Position numbers and translations under genes: made by a program. From Bipolaris cookei (Eukaryota > Ascomycota > Dothideomycetes > Pleosporales > Pleosporaceae), in assembly GCA_002286855.1 (NCBI GenBank), contig NRSV01000014.1:62001-126000 (forward strand): a stretch of 64,000 bases of DNA, given 5' to 3'. Each line of letters opens with the position of its first letter. The first letter of the stretch is position 1. This document shows positions 1 to 10,778 of this stretch, piece by piece. Below the pieces are notes generated by a model that saw only the letters and a list, made by a program, of their open reading frames with translations, was not told the DNA's origin and made no database searches.

Positions 1-74
1 CGGCGCATATCCAGACTGCAGTTTATGGGATTGCGGAGAGGGCGGCTGAGATTGTGATTGGGGCGTATCGATGA
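1..74 (+). CDS. C-terminal tail of an unidentified protein (5' part outside window)
   Basis: An open frame enters from the left edge and stops at TGA 72-74, giving about 23 residues ending in ERAAEIVIGAYR. The alanine-rich amphipathic tail looks like a real protein end, but it is too short to assign a family. It could be the last exon of a gene lying left of the window. The frame is supported only by absence of stops and plausible composition. Confidence 0.3.
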   Translation, partial: AHIQTAVYGIAERAAEIVIGAYR

Positions 75-941
75 AGGGGAGAATATGGGGAAATATTATG
101 CCTTGGATAAAAATATGAGGAATTATTGGAACGATATTCTTTTGGCTACACTAGTGCATTCGGAATCGGTGGGTATTGCTGCGTGTCTTTTTTTTTGATT
201 AAACGTCCGCAAAAACGTAGTCCGATAGCACTTGATTCGGTTTTACATCCAGAATAGACAATATGTGAATGATCGATTCTTTCACATCAGTGCTTAAAAA
301 ACTATTCCAATTGTTAAATGGACTCTATTGGCTAGCCAGCGCTTGGTGTTAGCAAGATGTCTAAGTCAATATAGCTAGTTGCACGGTGTACACAGCGTGT
401 GGATGAGTGGGGTTGACAAGCAACTATGGTTCATTGCTATCTCTATTCTCCTTTCGAAGGGAAAGGGATTGATGTACTCCTGAGCCCTGTGCACAGGTAT
501 CAGCGTAGATCTGGAGCCACGTGGCTGGTACCTCAGTACCTGTTTAAGGTTCGGACACAAAGACTACTAAAACAAGCGCCACGTAAGTTTCAATTACACT
601 GTTGGTACATCTGCACTACAAGTCTTGCTCCTAGTTCCCCGTGTTCTTGCAGACACCAAACACTGAAGGAGTATTTCAATATCAAACTCAAAACTACGTG
701 AAAGCTCAAAAGAAAACACGCAATGGCATCAAAACATCCCATCACTTCAGAGGTTATGATACCGCCCGAGCAAACATTGTACACCTTCACGAAGCCCTTC
801 CTAGCATCCCAGATTAACCGAAGAAATCAAACTCAAGAACAATGAAGCCAAACTCGCTGTCTACTAAGCACCCTCGAAGCCCTAAAATCCACATACAAAA
901 CACACAAAATCCTAGCCATACACTCATTTCACCCCCTTCCC
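75..941. other. Intergenic region, no gene seen
   Basis: No open frame here has family-like content. The stretch contains a T-run near 189-197 and otherwise unremarkable sequence. Confidence 0.5.
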
Positions 942-1541
942 TCACTTACCGCAAACCCGACAGCAATACGGCATATTATGCTGAAAACAATACCCCTGCT
1001 CCGAATACCCCGGCGGATACGCATACCTCACCCCCTGACCCTGCTGCACAACTGGCACATACACCGCCGCGCTAACCTGCTTGCTCGCCCTCAACTGAGC
1101 TAGCGCCCTCTGATGATGATTCATCGCTGTCGCCATCATCGTACTATGAACCCCCAACATGCCCTCCAGATCCTCCGCCTGGATATCCACACTGCGAATC
1201 TGAAATGCGTTGTCCGCCTCTTGATGTAGCGTGCGCAGGTTGTTGAGCTGCGAGACGAGTTCGCGGCGGCGGGAGGCGAGGTATACGTTATGCGTTTCTA
1301 GGGCTTCGATGCGCGAGGTGAGGGTGGCAGTGCAGGTTTTGAGGGATGCGTTTTCGGATTCGAGGGCTGCGATGCGGAGGGAGTGGTCTTGCTGGGTTTG
1401 TTGGAGGAGACGGAGTTGGGCGGCGAAGCCGAGGGGGATGGTGACGGGGATTTGGGAAGGGGGTGGGGAGGTGAGGGTTTCGGTGCCGAGGAAGGGGGTT
1501 GGGGGTTTCATGGTGGGTGGAGAGATATTGGGAGTGTGCAT
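942..1541 (-). CDS. Hypothetical coiled-coil protein
   Basis: A single-exon frame of 199 residues with an ATG at 1541. I do not recognise the family. The first 40 residues are rich in Pro, Thr and Ser. Residues about 42-125 form a heptad-like coiled coil with leucines at regular spacing (for example LESENASLK and LETHNVYLASRR). The C-terminus is Tyr/Pro-rich and ends with a Cys/His-rich tail (CFQHNMPYCCRVCGK) that could bind a metal. The opposite strand also has long open frames, as often happens in GC-rich coding DNA, but only this strand gives a coherent coiled coil. It is probably a real lineage-restricted gene; function unknown. Confidence 0.45.
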   Translation of the reverse strand: MHTPNISPPTMKPPTPFLGTETLTSPPPSQIPVTIPLGFAAQLRLLQQTQQDHSLRIAALESENASLKTCTATLTSRIEALETHNVYLASRRRELVSQLNNLRTLHQEADNAFQIRSVDIQAEDLEGMLGVHSTMMATAMNHHQRALAQLRASKQVSAAVYVPVVQQGQGVRYAYPPGYSEQGYCFQHNMPYCCRVCGK

Positions 1542-2060
1542 CAGATGGTTTGGAGAGTACAGAAATATAGAAGAGCCTGATTGGAGTGTTGTTCAAGAAG
1601 TGTGATATGGTAGAGCATGTGGTTGTACCGGACGAGACGGACTTCAAGTACTGACACGTTGTTTGACAACACTTGCGACTAACTTTTTCCGACAAACGGT
1701 GGATGAAACTAAAAGTTTTAGGCAGCAGTGATGTGGGATTTGATATGCCGTAGCGGAGATTTGGGTAAATGAAAGCAGTCAGTGAAGATGCAAACGGTCC
1801 GCTACTTTGCGTTACTTGGGTACATATGGCTTTCACTGCGGTTAAGCTTCATCTCAAGCAAACCACCTAGAGATAAGAAAGAAAAAGAGTGAAATTGGTA
1901 ACAGGTGTCGTCGTTTTGGCACTCAGGAACACAGCACTGAAGAATTCCATCTTTCAGATGCATAATCAATAAGGTTGATAGAATCTGAAGGAAGTCATCG
2001 CATGTTATATAACCAGCCACTTAGACTATACATATAAACCAACATTAACTACCTCAAAAT
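1542..2060. other. Intergenic region, no gene seen
   Basis: Lies between the 5' end of the coiled-coil gene and the 3' end of the GH30 gene. Short open frames here lack any family-like pattern. Confidence 0.5.
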
Positions 2061-3573
2061 CTACTTCAAGAAAAAAGTGGTCAAACTCCTCGGCTTCACA
2101 CTCGCGGTAAAACTCTTCCTCTCAACACTCACACTCCCTATAAACGTATTATTATGCGTATTATCCGCCAAATACGCCGTAGCCTTTGCAAACGCCTTTA
2201 GGCTACCATTCAAGCTAACATGAACCTCCCTCTCAAAGTGCGCTTCATTGATGACAGGAATCGCAAGCGTCCCATTGACATTTTCAAAAGCCGTCACTTT
2301 CAAGTTTTCAGCAGGACTGCGCGCGTCAATGCGTACGGAACCCGGGCGCGCGAAACGGAAGTAACCTGCAAAAGCCCAGAGGCGACGGGATACTTCGAAT
2401 GTGTTGCCTTGAAGACGGACAAGGATGGCGTCACTGCCGGATGAGTTGCCCGGGTTATCTTGGGCGCACCACCAGTGAAGATATCCGGATGTGTGGCTTA
2501 GGACAAAAGCTTGGTGCCTGTTTCGCTATAAGTTCTCATTCACTGGCTGATAAGAACACTGTGACTCACATATATATAGCCCATTGGAGTCCCTCGGCAA
2601 GCTGCCCAGTGGTATCCCACGTGGTATTGAAATTACCACTTCCGTCTGACCACTCTGTCTCCAAGTTCGGCTGACCCTGAGTATTAAAAGGCATCTCAGG
2701 CATACTCTGATAGTTGTGCCAAGTAGCGATATCGTACAACTTTCCGCCACCAGCTTGTTCGAGCTCATACAGCAGCGTGCGTTCTTGGCGCGCGCCTGTA
2801 GCATCGCAGCAGGACACTTGCAGGTCTTTTCTATACTTCTTGACTGTCGGGTATAGATATTGCAAGAAGTCCTTGGCCTGATATCCGTCCGTATTCATGC
2901 TAGCATAGTATTCAGGATTGAAGTCTGGCTCATTGTACGCACCAATCATGTTAACGTTGATGCCTTTTTCCTCGTACAACTTGACGTATTTTACAAGGTA
3001 ATCGGCATATGCTTGACGCCAGTCATGAGTACAGTTGGTCCCTCGTACACCGCAGATGAGACCACCGTTGACGTCCATGGCATCCGTTTTGAAGCACCCT
3101 GGAGCTGACCACGCATCTGCATAAATGTATAGGTTCGGGTTGATTTTCAGGGCCTGTTGAGATAGCTTCAGTTGGCAGCTATCAGCAGTGGCATCGTTCG
3201 CTCCTAGTCCAGTATAATTGAATGTGGAGGATGGTGTTGTCGGACAGCTACCAAGAATACCGTCTATAAGGCTCGACCCAACACGGTTACGAAGGATCGA
3301 AAGACCTCCGATATTCTCACTGAAAAGGTAGTCGCTGACCAGCTGTTGGTTCAAAGGCGAAAGACCTCTAGACCCGGTCTGGTCGCATGCAACATTAAAG
3401 GCTCCTGAGCAACCACCACCAATCATGGTCTGATATCTGACTTTCGCATCAACCGTGACTTGAACGGGCAGCTCCTTCTGTGTGTACATCCATGGTTGCG
3501 GAAACAGTTGCGGTAATGGTGGAGCAGTCATGCTGCCCACGGCGATGAAAAAAAGAAGGATAGACGTGGCCAT
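2061..3573 (-). CDS. Secreted glycoside hydrolase family 30 enzyme (endo-beta-1,6-galactanase-like)
   Basis: Two exons: 2570-3573 and 2061-2517. They are joined over a 52-bp intron (GTGAGT...CAG) that keeps the frame across a split ATG codon, giving 486 residues. The N-terminus (ATG 3573) is a hydrophobic signal peptide, so the enzyme is probably exported. The conserved acid/base Glu is in the NEPDF motif (about residue 215) and the nucleophile Glu in LETEWSDG (about residue 307), in the usual GH30 order on a TIM barrel. The second exon adds the HWWCAQD strand and a C-terminal beta domain. The family cleaves beta-1,6-linked galactan or glucan of plant or fungal walls; the exact substrate is inferred. 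The last 80 residues fit the GH30 side beta-domain. Confidence 0.85.
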
Positions 3574-4529
3574 TGTAGGTATTAAAGAAGATGGCAATGT
3601 TCAGTGCTGCACCCATCCCCTTTTATTCAATTCTTGCAGTTCGACTTCAACCGACGTACATAGAATTCCGACCCTACATGACGACATGATGATTAGCGTG
3701 TGCTCTGATTATCCAAAGGCCAAGGATACCATGGAAGCTAGGATAAAGTGAGAAAAAGCTTGTTTCTCCTCATGCTGTGGGGAGTGACTGTACACCTAAA
3801 TCCTCGGTAATCTCCTCTCAGCGATCTCATGTTGGGCCGTTGCGGGTCAAGCGCTGGCGTAAGACGGGAGATAAGTAGAGATAAAATCAAGCTTTCTCCA
3901 AGATGATTAGCGGGAATGATTGATGGACAAGCGTTCACCGGCTATAACTCTATTCCCTTGTACATTTTAGCCGGCTGAACTCTACAATGTGCTCTCCGTT
4001 GCACTTACGTAGACATTCGCCCTGATAATTTGATAATTTAACCCAGGTTGCTGGAAGATTTACTCGTGCTAATGCAATGGATATTGATACCCCAATATTG
4101 ATTTCGCCTCAACTGCAATCTGCATCCTTGCTACTCTTCGACATGATGGACATTGTGTATTCTTTTTGAACCAATTTTCAGTTTCGAGTAGATGATTATC
4201 ATTTCCTTTGTCGAAAAGGAAAGCGACACCCCACCCGTAGACATATACGTCGACATCCTGGCACGGCAGAAAGCGATCAAGACTGCCGAACACCCGGTCA
4301 CGCAAGAAATCAACATGAAGATGGACGAAATATGGACATCAATCACGGCCAGATAAAGAAAGGGGCAGGGGGAACGACCCCACTGCCCCTTCGAGAGAAC
4401 AGAATTACCTATAGCTGCACACCGCTCAACGTGCCTAGAAATAGTCAAAGAAAGACGACGGAGCTACTCTCAGACGCCCACCCGTGGCCGCCAAGTACAG
4501 GCCCAAAGCAGCTCAAAGGAGTTGAGCTA
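3574..4529. other. Intergenic region upstream of GH30 gene
   Basis: No gene recognised. The part from about 4330 may already belong to the degraded retroelement downstream, but I cannot show that. Confidence 0.45.
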
Positions 4530-5224
4530 GCTATACACCAAGGAATGGGAACGCAGATGGAAAGCGAAAAAGAACAAACCACACCGGACGGCACCCACCT
4601 GGAAAGACCAATAGAGCTTCCAGCCGCTACATCTGTATGACGACAAACCTAAGCATCTCGCAACAGTCATCATGCTACTGAGGACCGAAGTCTTAGGACT
4701 CAGGGTATGGCTGGCGAGGATTGGCGTACCGGGTGCAGAACCTCATTGCACACATGGCCACAACAGACAGACGCTCACCCACGTTCTTGCATACTGCCCC
4801 GACATGAGGGAAGCTAAAACCAAACTCATAGCTAGAGCGGGCATAACATAGATCAAGGAAATCCTTAGGGACAAAGACAAAGCAGAAATAGCTGGCCACT
4901 GGCTGTTGGACACAGGTCTACTCGAACACATGAAGGTCGCGATCGAGACCGCGAACACCAACATGACAGGGTGGAAGCCGTTCCGCATACTCGGCACCTA
5001 AACGGTGACAACTGCATACACCCTGCCCTACTACACCGAAGAGGGGTCACACAGTTAAATATGGTAATGGAAGATGGAAAGACCGAGATAGGCGATAGAA
5101 GACAGTAGAGGGTTTTAAGCAGGGAAATCTACTGTTTGCTCTACACACCTAGAATAGGAAGATAGTGTTTACAGATACGTAAGGAAATAAGGTAGCCCTT
5201 TAAATTGATTTATTATTATTATTT
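4530..5224 (+). mobile_element. Degraded 3' end of a LINE (Tad/I-like non-LTR retrotransposon)
   Basis: Translation of the plus strand, interrupted by stops, shows a WERRWK-type stretch at about 4545. This is followed by LRTEVLGLRVWLARIGVPG and then a Cys/His cluster (CTHGHNRQTLTHVLAYC) at about 4690-4800. That order is typical of the C-terminus of fungal LINE reverse transcriptases after the RNase H domain. At least two in-frame stops (a TAG near 4612 and another near 4849) show it is dead. It ends close to a short TTA simple repeat at 5209-5221, as LINE 3' ends often do. The 5' part is missing, which fits 5' truncation plus decay. Confidence 0.65.
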
Positions 5225-5583
5225 CCTTGGGTTTGAAAGGTCATGGATTCCCCAGCTCAACATCTCTTCATGACCATGGTGGCCAGTTGCAAATAGGAGT
5301 GTCGCAGAGTCAAACGTCGACTGTAACTCATTGGTTATTTGTTGACATGCTTCCAGAAGATCTGAGGGCTCCGAGAGATAGTTCGAGAGAATGAGTCCTG
5401 TTATTTCGCTGAGTATCATCTGGACATTTAGAGTTCTCACGGCACAGGTAACAGCGAGTCGACCGGTGCTTTGATCTTAATGACCGAACCATATGATCAC
5501 CATTGATTTGATGCACTCGGTGATGACGCGTTTGATTTTCAAAGTCAAGGATATTTTTACCAACCGTTCCAATGACCTTTTCA
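5225..5583. other. Intergenic region, 3' of the HET gene
   Basis: No supported gene. It probably includes the 3' untranslated part of the HET-domain gene. Confidence 0.45.
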
Positions 5584-7812
5584 TTACCAAAAAGCGAAAC
5601 TCTGTGTGGTATACTTCCCGGATTCCAGAGCTGCAATTACCTCACCGTCCATGAGGCCCTGTACATAAGCCTCGCCCAAAACTAGGTAGTCTTCACCACA
5701 AGGGCGTACCACGAGCGGTGTACTACATCCAAAAACGATAGCAACGAGATCCCCTTTCTGCGTTTGTTCGTTGGGCCCACCGTAGATGTTATCCGGTGCC
5801 CATCCCAGATAGCCTTTGTCTGTAGTCATGAATCGTCGTTTCTTGCAGCTGCGATCAAAACAAGAGTATGCTTCAGTGTAGACGAATTCAGAAGCATCTT
5901 CCGGAATCTTCTCTGAGAAGAAATCATCAAATCGGTAGTCGCCAAGTGGAAAGTCCCGCATGCCAGCTCGAAACTGTTGCCAGCGAAAGTAATATCCTTC
6001 TTGGCCGGCCAAGAATTTCCATCCTCTCTCTTTGAATTGTGGAACTCCGAGAGCAAAAGTAGACGGAAGATGAAAAATGGCAGAGTGTTGGCGCCCGGAT
6101 CGGTGACCGTATGCAACTCTGTCGCATATCAGGGTACGATACAAAGCCTCTGCAGTCGCGTTGCGATCGCCGTACACACTCTTCCAATTTTCGGGAAACA
6201 CGATGCTCTTTTCACAACGAGAAAAATAACCTGTTCCACGAGCTGATAGACCAGAGACGGTGTCGACGATAACACCTGTACATCGTAACAGTAGCCCGCC
6301 GTCATCAAATGACGCATCGTGCTTCCGGTCACCGCTTGCATGATATGCCGAATTGTGCCTACATCCAGCATCACGCGAAAATAGGTATGCAGGACCCCAA
6401 ATCTGTTGATCATGGCGTGTCCATCTGATTCTACCGCGCCACGACCAATCCGCTGCCCACGTAAGGCCTCGAGCGGGGCCCCAGGGATTTCCTTCGCGAA
6501 GGGCATCTAAGTTGTCATCGAATTGTATAAAGGCCCGGGCTGCCTCCCTATACACCTTCCATTCAGGCAATGTATAGTCTGGATTCAATCCAGTTGCGAC
6601 AGCAGGGGGCATCAAACCAATTAAGGCATACACCTTGTCCCTCTTATCTGTACAGTCACCCGAGTTTGCCAGATCCAACAGTCTCTCAAAACTAAATTCT
6701 GATATCTTTTGCGCAAATTGCTGGCTGAGAACGGCGAGGTCTTGGTATACGAGATGCAAGCTGCTGGTTCGCCATACATGCTGTGTATAAAGGCCAGTGT
6801 CGAGAGCTGCCATTTGAAGACAGCGGTCTTTTACGAGCCAAAGGTACTCTTGCAGAACAGCGATTCCATCACAAAAAGTTTCCCATGCTATTGTATGTTC
6901 ACCGCATCTGATCCAAGTCGCTGCGGAGCCAACAATCACCTCTTGGATGATCCACAGCCGAAACCAGTATGGGCGATCCATCAAGTCTTGAAGTCCGATC
7001 CAATGGGTTCTCCCGTAGAATTTTGGGTCTTCCTCCAACCAAGCAGTGAATTCAACAATAGATCCGCTTGCCTTGATCTCTGCAAGATCACCTACAAGCT
7101 GTATTGCTGCGGTGCTTGAACTGCTCTCCTCTCCTAGCCACGATATGACTGACCATGCACTTCCATAGATTTCGCGCATCATCTTGATTTGAGAAGATCG
7201 CTCCTCTAGGTCGTCCTGGTTGATACAAAGCGCGTCAACCCATAGCTTGAATTTGTCGTTGAACTCACATCCGCTTTGAAACATGCGTAGGGCCGCTTCT
7301 AGGTTGGCAGTTACGGATGTTTCATGGCCATTTAGCAGGATGTTTCGTTTGCTACGCTGTTCACCCCAGACGTATGAGAGGGCGGCAAAGTCTCCCCAAT
7401 TGAAGCGATAGAGGCTGGGGCTAGGCCGAGTACTGTGCATCCGCTTTAGAGGAGCTAGATTGGCTAGTTGTGGGGAAAGCCGACTACTCGTCCAGGCTTG
7501 TGTGGTAGGCGTCGCAGAATCATTCATAAATTGAAGATAATCCGAATTAAAATCATCAAGAGAATATGTCTGTAGGCGACAGTGTACAGGCTGTGAGTGG
7601 TCTTTGGCTCCAGGCAAAATACTGAGAAGCCGTATCTCGCGATTTGACGGAGTGAGATTGTAATAAATTGGCTCTATCGATAAGCTTTTATCATAAAATT
7701 GGATTGCATCATAGTATGCGGAGGGCTCCTCGGGCGATGCGTATGTTGAAGAGTCCATGCGAAAGGAACCACGACCAGGAGGGACCGTCAAGTTGACGGT
7801 TGGACTGTCCAT
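5584..7812 (-). CDS. Heterokaryon incompatibility (HET) domain protein
   Basis: Single exon, 742 residues, starting at ATG 7812. A longer frame exists upstream but has no ATG. The HET domain spans about residues 135-290 with the signature blocks FAALSYVWG, a LWVDALCINQ block followed by ER..Q, MREIYGSAWSVISWLG, and later WFRLWIIQEV. In filamentous fungi HET proteins take part in non-self recognition and can trigger cell death on fusion of incompatible hyphae. Most genomes carry many, and most have no assigned partner. The C-terminus ends with the common GEAYVQGLMDGE block, so the gene looks complete. It sits next to a LINE relic. Confidence 0.9.
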   Translation of the reverse strand: MDSPTVNLTVPPGRGSFRMDSSTYASPEEPSAYYDAIQFYDKSLSIEPIYYNLTPSNREIRLLSILPGAKDHSQPVHCRLQTYSLDDFNSDYLQFMNDSATPTTQAWTSSRLSPQLANLAPLKRMHSTRPSPSLYRFNWGDFAALSYVWGEQRSKRNILLNGHETSVTANLEAALRMFQSGCEFNDKFKLWVDALCINQDDLEERSSQIKMMREIYGSAWSVISWLGEESSSSTAAIQLVGDLAEIKASGSIVEFTAWLEEDPKFYGRTHWIGLQDLMDRPYWFRLWIIQEVIVGSAATWIRCGEHTIAWETFCDGIAVLQEYLWLVKDRCLQMAALDTGLYTQHVWRTSSLHLVYQDLAVLSQQFAQKISEFSFERLLDLANSGDCTDKRDKVYALIGLMPPAVATGLNPDYTLPEWKVYREAARAFIQFDDNLDALREGNPWGPARGLTWAADWSWRGRIRWTRHDQQIWGPAYLFSRDAGCRHNSAYHASGDRKHDASFDDGGLLLRCTGVIVDTVSGLSARGTGYFSRCEKSIVFPENWKSVYGDRNATAEALYRTLICDRVAYGHRSGRQHSAIFHLPSTFALGVPQFKERGWKFLAGQEGYYFRWQQFRAGMRDFPLGDYRFDDFFSEKIPEDASEFVYTEAYSCFDRSCKKRRFMTTDKGYLGWAPDNIYGGPNEQTQKGDLVAIVFGCSTPLVVRPCGEDYLVLGEAYVQGLMDGEVIAALESGKYTTQSFAFW

Positions 7813-8365
7813 GCCAGACTGCGGGGAAAACTCGGAAGTCAATTGCAGGGGAATGAATGCATCTCTCCAAGTCAGATGTTAAATGTTTCGGGCTGTGGTT
7901 CGTTCTGAACTGTTATTGCACACAAGATGGAGTTGTCGACGTTCCAGCTGCCTAAACCGCCTGCTCAGCTGAAGACTTGGCGAACGCGACCAATCAATAT
8001 CCGAGTTGTTCGCATCGACCTGTCAGCAGCCGAAAAATTCATGATTGGAGTTGCGGAGGGCATGATGAAGTTGGTTCAATAGGAGCGCGCAGTGTGGTCA
8101 TGATGAAGGTCGGTTCATGTGCTCGAGTGATGCAGCGCCGTCGGACCCTGAAAAACCACCGAATTCGTGCCTCGGAACGGCCTCGGGAAGTCGCGTCATC
8201 GTATATTCATGCTTGTACATACATATACATGCGCATCCACTACCACCACATTCTTTACTTCACATAGCCGATTGGAATTGGGATTTTTGCGCACTTTTCA
8301 CTTCCGCGCATTAGATTGTTTTTTTTCGGCGACTGAATTTGCTTCCAGCTCTGACATTGCCCACC
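7813..8365. promoter_or_regulatory. Divergent intergenic region between HET and AhpD-like genes
   Basis: The two flanking genes are transcribed away from each other, so both promoters must lie here. I see no specific motif that I can assign. Confidence 0.4.
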
Positions 8366-9267
8366 ATGTCTAAGCTATCACCATCCCTCAAGTCGCTCAT
8401 CAACGCAGCACACTCACGCCCAGGTCCCGTGCCGGCACCCGCAGGAATCCAAGGGATATACAACCAGATAGAAAAAGAAGCCACAGAGCGCAAGCTGGGA
8501 CGCCCATCATGGCTCAGCATATCCACAGCCGCAACAATGACCATGAACTCGCCCGAATCCATGATTGCCCTCTACCACAGCTCGAGCAAATCGCGCCCAG
8601 AAAGTGAAAGCATCGCGATCGCAGAATTTATGCGCGAAATCGGCCTCAAGTGTATTGGTTTCAACGGCGTAAGTAATTTACTCCAGGTTCAAAAGAAAAC
8701 ATATTAACAACCCCATAGATTCCCCGCACAATCAACATGCTAAACGCCTTCCGTGCATCTCTCCCACCCTCAGTTGCATCATCGCTGAATAAAACACCTA
8801 CGCGCTTCCCCGACCCCTCCAACGTCGAGCAAATAAACAAGCGTGGGCGCGAACTCTGGAACGCAATCTACCGCCCTCTAGAGACAAAACTTGAACAGAA
8901 GCTCGGAGAAGCGCACCCGGATCTACCCGTTTTCATCATAAACAGCGAGTACGGCGGTCTCTTCACCGATCCACCTCGCAACCAAGGCGCAACCGTGGGA
9001 CGTATCACAACGAGCTTGATTGCAATAACGTGTTTAAGAGCACAACAGGGAGTGGGTCCACAAGTACTCAGTCACGTTTTCGGATTGAGAAAATCATGGG
9101 AAGATGGAACTTGGAAGCAGGAGCCGGAAGCAGGAGAGAAAGAAGGAATCAAGTGGCTGGTTAGCGACGAGGGATGTACATGGGTGTTGGAAAAGGTAGA
9201 TGAGCTAGTGCAGGCGCTGGGGGGTGGGCAGGGAAGTACTTTTGCGCCTGTAAAGGCGAAATTGTGA
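8366..9267 (+). CDS. AhpD-like (carboxymuconolactone decarboxylase superfamily) protein
   Basis: Two exons, 8366-8668 and 8719-9267, with a 50-bp intron (GTAAGT...TAG), giving 283 residues. The ATG at 8366 has a good context (CCACCATGT). The helical pattern, with an early EREL/RPSWLSISTAATMTM block and a later LITCLRAQQGVGPQVLSHVFGLR block, fits the fungal AhpD-like group. I do not see the CxxC pair that gives peroxidase activity in bacterial AhpD, so redox chemistry is not supported. There is no signal peptide. The role is unknown and the family call rests on overall pattern only. Confidence 0.6.
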
Positions 9268-9359
9268 GGTCAGGGAAGTATGTGGATTGCTATATATATA
9301 CCCCGATATCGTTGACTCGACATCTCTAGCACGTATGCATATGTAACTCTTGCCTTCTT

Positions 9360-9966
9360 TCACCCACTTCCAGAAATCTTGGCATCAAATGGTTCGGCAA
9401 TTGAAATCTGACCCGCTGCTGCAGTATCCAGCGCAACATTGGTACCCAGCTTTTTGGTCTCTTCCGCAAGTTTCTCTGCTACATCTTTACCCTGTGCTTG
9501 CTGAGCTTGCAGCTTGATTACTGTAGCCATGAGTTTAAGGACTTTGTTCTTAATTTTGCCGTTCTGATTGGGTATTAGTAGGAGGAACTCGACCAACACG
9601 ACCTGTTTAGAAGGATAAAGAGAAAAGAGGAAAAAGGAAAGAACTTACCTGGATCTGTGTCGCCTCATCTCCACTCGCCGCCTCAACTGCAGGATTAAAC
9701 GCCTCCGTCTCGGCATCATTGGCAACCTGATTCACCTCATTTAAAAATGTGAGATCCGCTGAATCGATATTCTCCGGATTCTGCAAGTCGAGTGCGGAAA
9801 AGACAGCTGATGCTTCTGCTTTTGCGTTGCCGGCTTGGCCACCAGAGATAGAGATAGCATTGTATGTTGTATCTTTGAGGACAGGCCCAGTTTGGCGCGG
9901 GACGACTACAGGTGCGGCGAAGCTGAGCGCGCTGAGGGAGAGGATGGCGAGAAGTGTGAATCGCAT
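9360..9966 (-). CDS. Small secreted fungal protein of unknown function
   Basis: Two exons: 9649-9966 and 9360-9602, with a 46-bp intron (GTAAGT...CAG, phase 0), encoding 186 residues. Residues 1-17 form a clear signal peptide (MRFTLLAILSLSALSFA). The mature protein is Ala/Asn/Gln-rich with an amphipathic C-terminal half (GKIKNKVLKLMATVIKLQAQQ), and its few cysteines form no effector-like pattern. It resembles short secreted proteins common in Dothideomycetes with a NGKIKNKVLKL block, but no function is known to me. It could coat hyphae or act in the apoplast; that is speculation. Confidence 0.7.
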
Positions 9967-10778
9967 GTTGAGAGTATATGAACTGGTTTAAAAAGTACCT
10001 GTATCTGGAAAAATAAAATAAAAATGTAGACAGCACAGCTGAACCTCTCAGTAACAAAAAGAAAGTGTATAAGAAACAAACGTTCCAGCGTCAAGCCGAT
10101 CGTTTAACCAAGAAAAAGATGCTTGAGTGATAACAAAGAAAACTTAAGAGGGATCGTTCATGCGTTTTTGTACATTTACCTTCACCCTCAAACGCCCCTT
10201 CTCTCACACGCGCAGGACCTACCTTCTGCAAATCATCCTCAGGCTCCTCCTTCAATGCCGCAGCCTAAGCGCCTGACACAAAACACCATCTCAGACACCC
10301 CTTCGACTCGCGCCTCGGAACGGCCGACTAGAGCGCGCAAGGACACCCAACAACACCCACCCAAATCCACGATTCGGAAAAATTGCCATTAAAAACGAAA
10401 GATTCCGTTTGTGTAGGGTGCGCAAACGCGATACGTCGCCAATCGCTTCCTTCGTGGTCGAGAATGGCAGGTCCGCTGCTGGGTGCTGAAACTATCCGCA
10501 TGTCAGACCCGTCAGGTTTGGGATGAGGCGGTAATGCCTTGCGGGCTTGGCAGAAAGGCTTAAGTTAAAACTCAACGGCGCTATAAGCTACATATATCGA
10601 GGGAAGAAAGCGCAGGAGACGTATTACACAAGATGTCTAGACTCAAGTATTAGACATTCTTCTCATTGACTGTTACGCGGAGCGAAAAACGAGGCATTGC
10701 CTCATTCTCATCCGTCCGAGTCTATTCATTATGCATATACACATTCCTCATGGGCGCAAAAAGAGACTTTCTGCACAT
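9967..10778. other. Intergenic region, no gene seen
   Basis: Contains the likely promoter of the small secreted protein gene (right next to 9967) and the 3' flank of the phosphatase gene. An open frame around 10123-10392 lacks an ATG and family features. Confidence 0.45.

Noticed and set aside
1231..1605. 124-codon frame opposite the coiled-coil gene
   Set aside because: It is Arg/Gly/Val-rich with no structure and lies antisense to the more coherent coiled-coil frame.
10123..10392. 89-codon plus-strand open frame
   Set aside because: It begins without an ATG and has low-complexity Pro/Thr/Arg content with no family pattern; it probably reflects base composition upstream of the secreted-protein gene.
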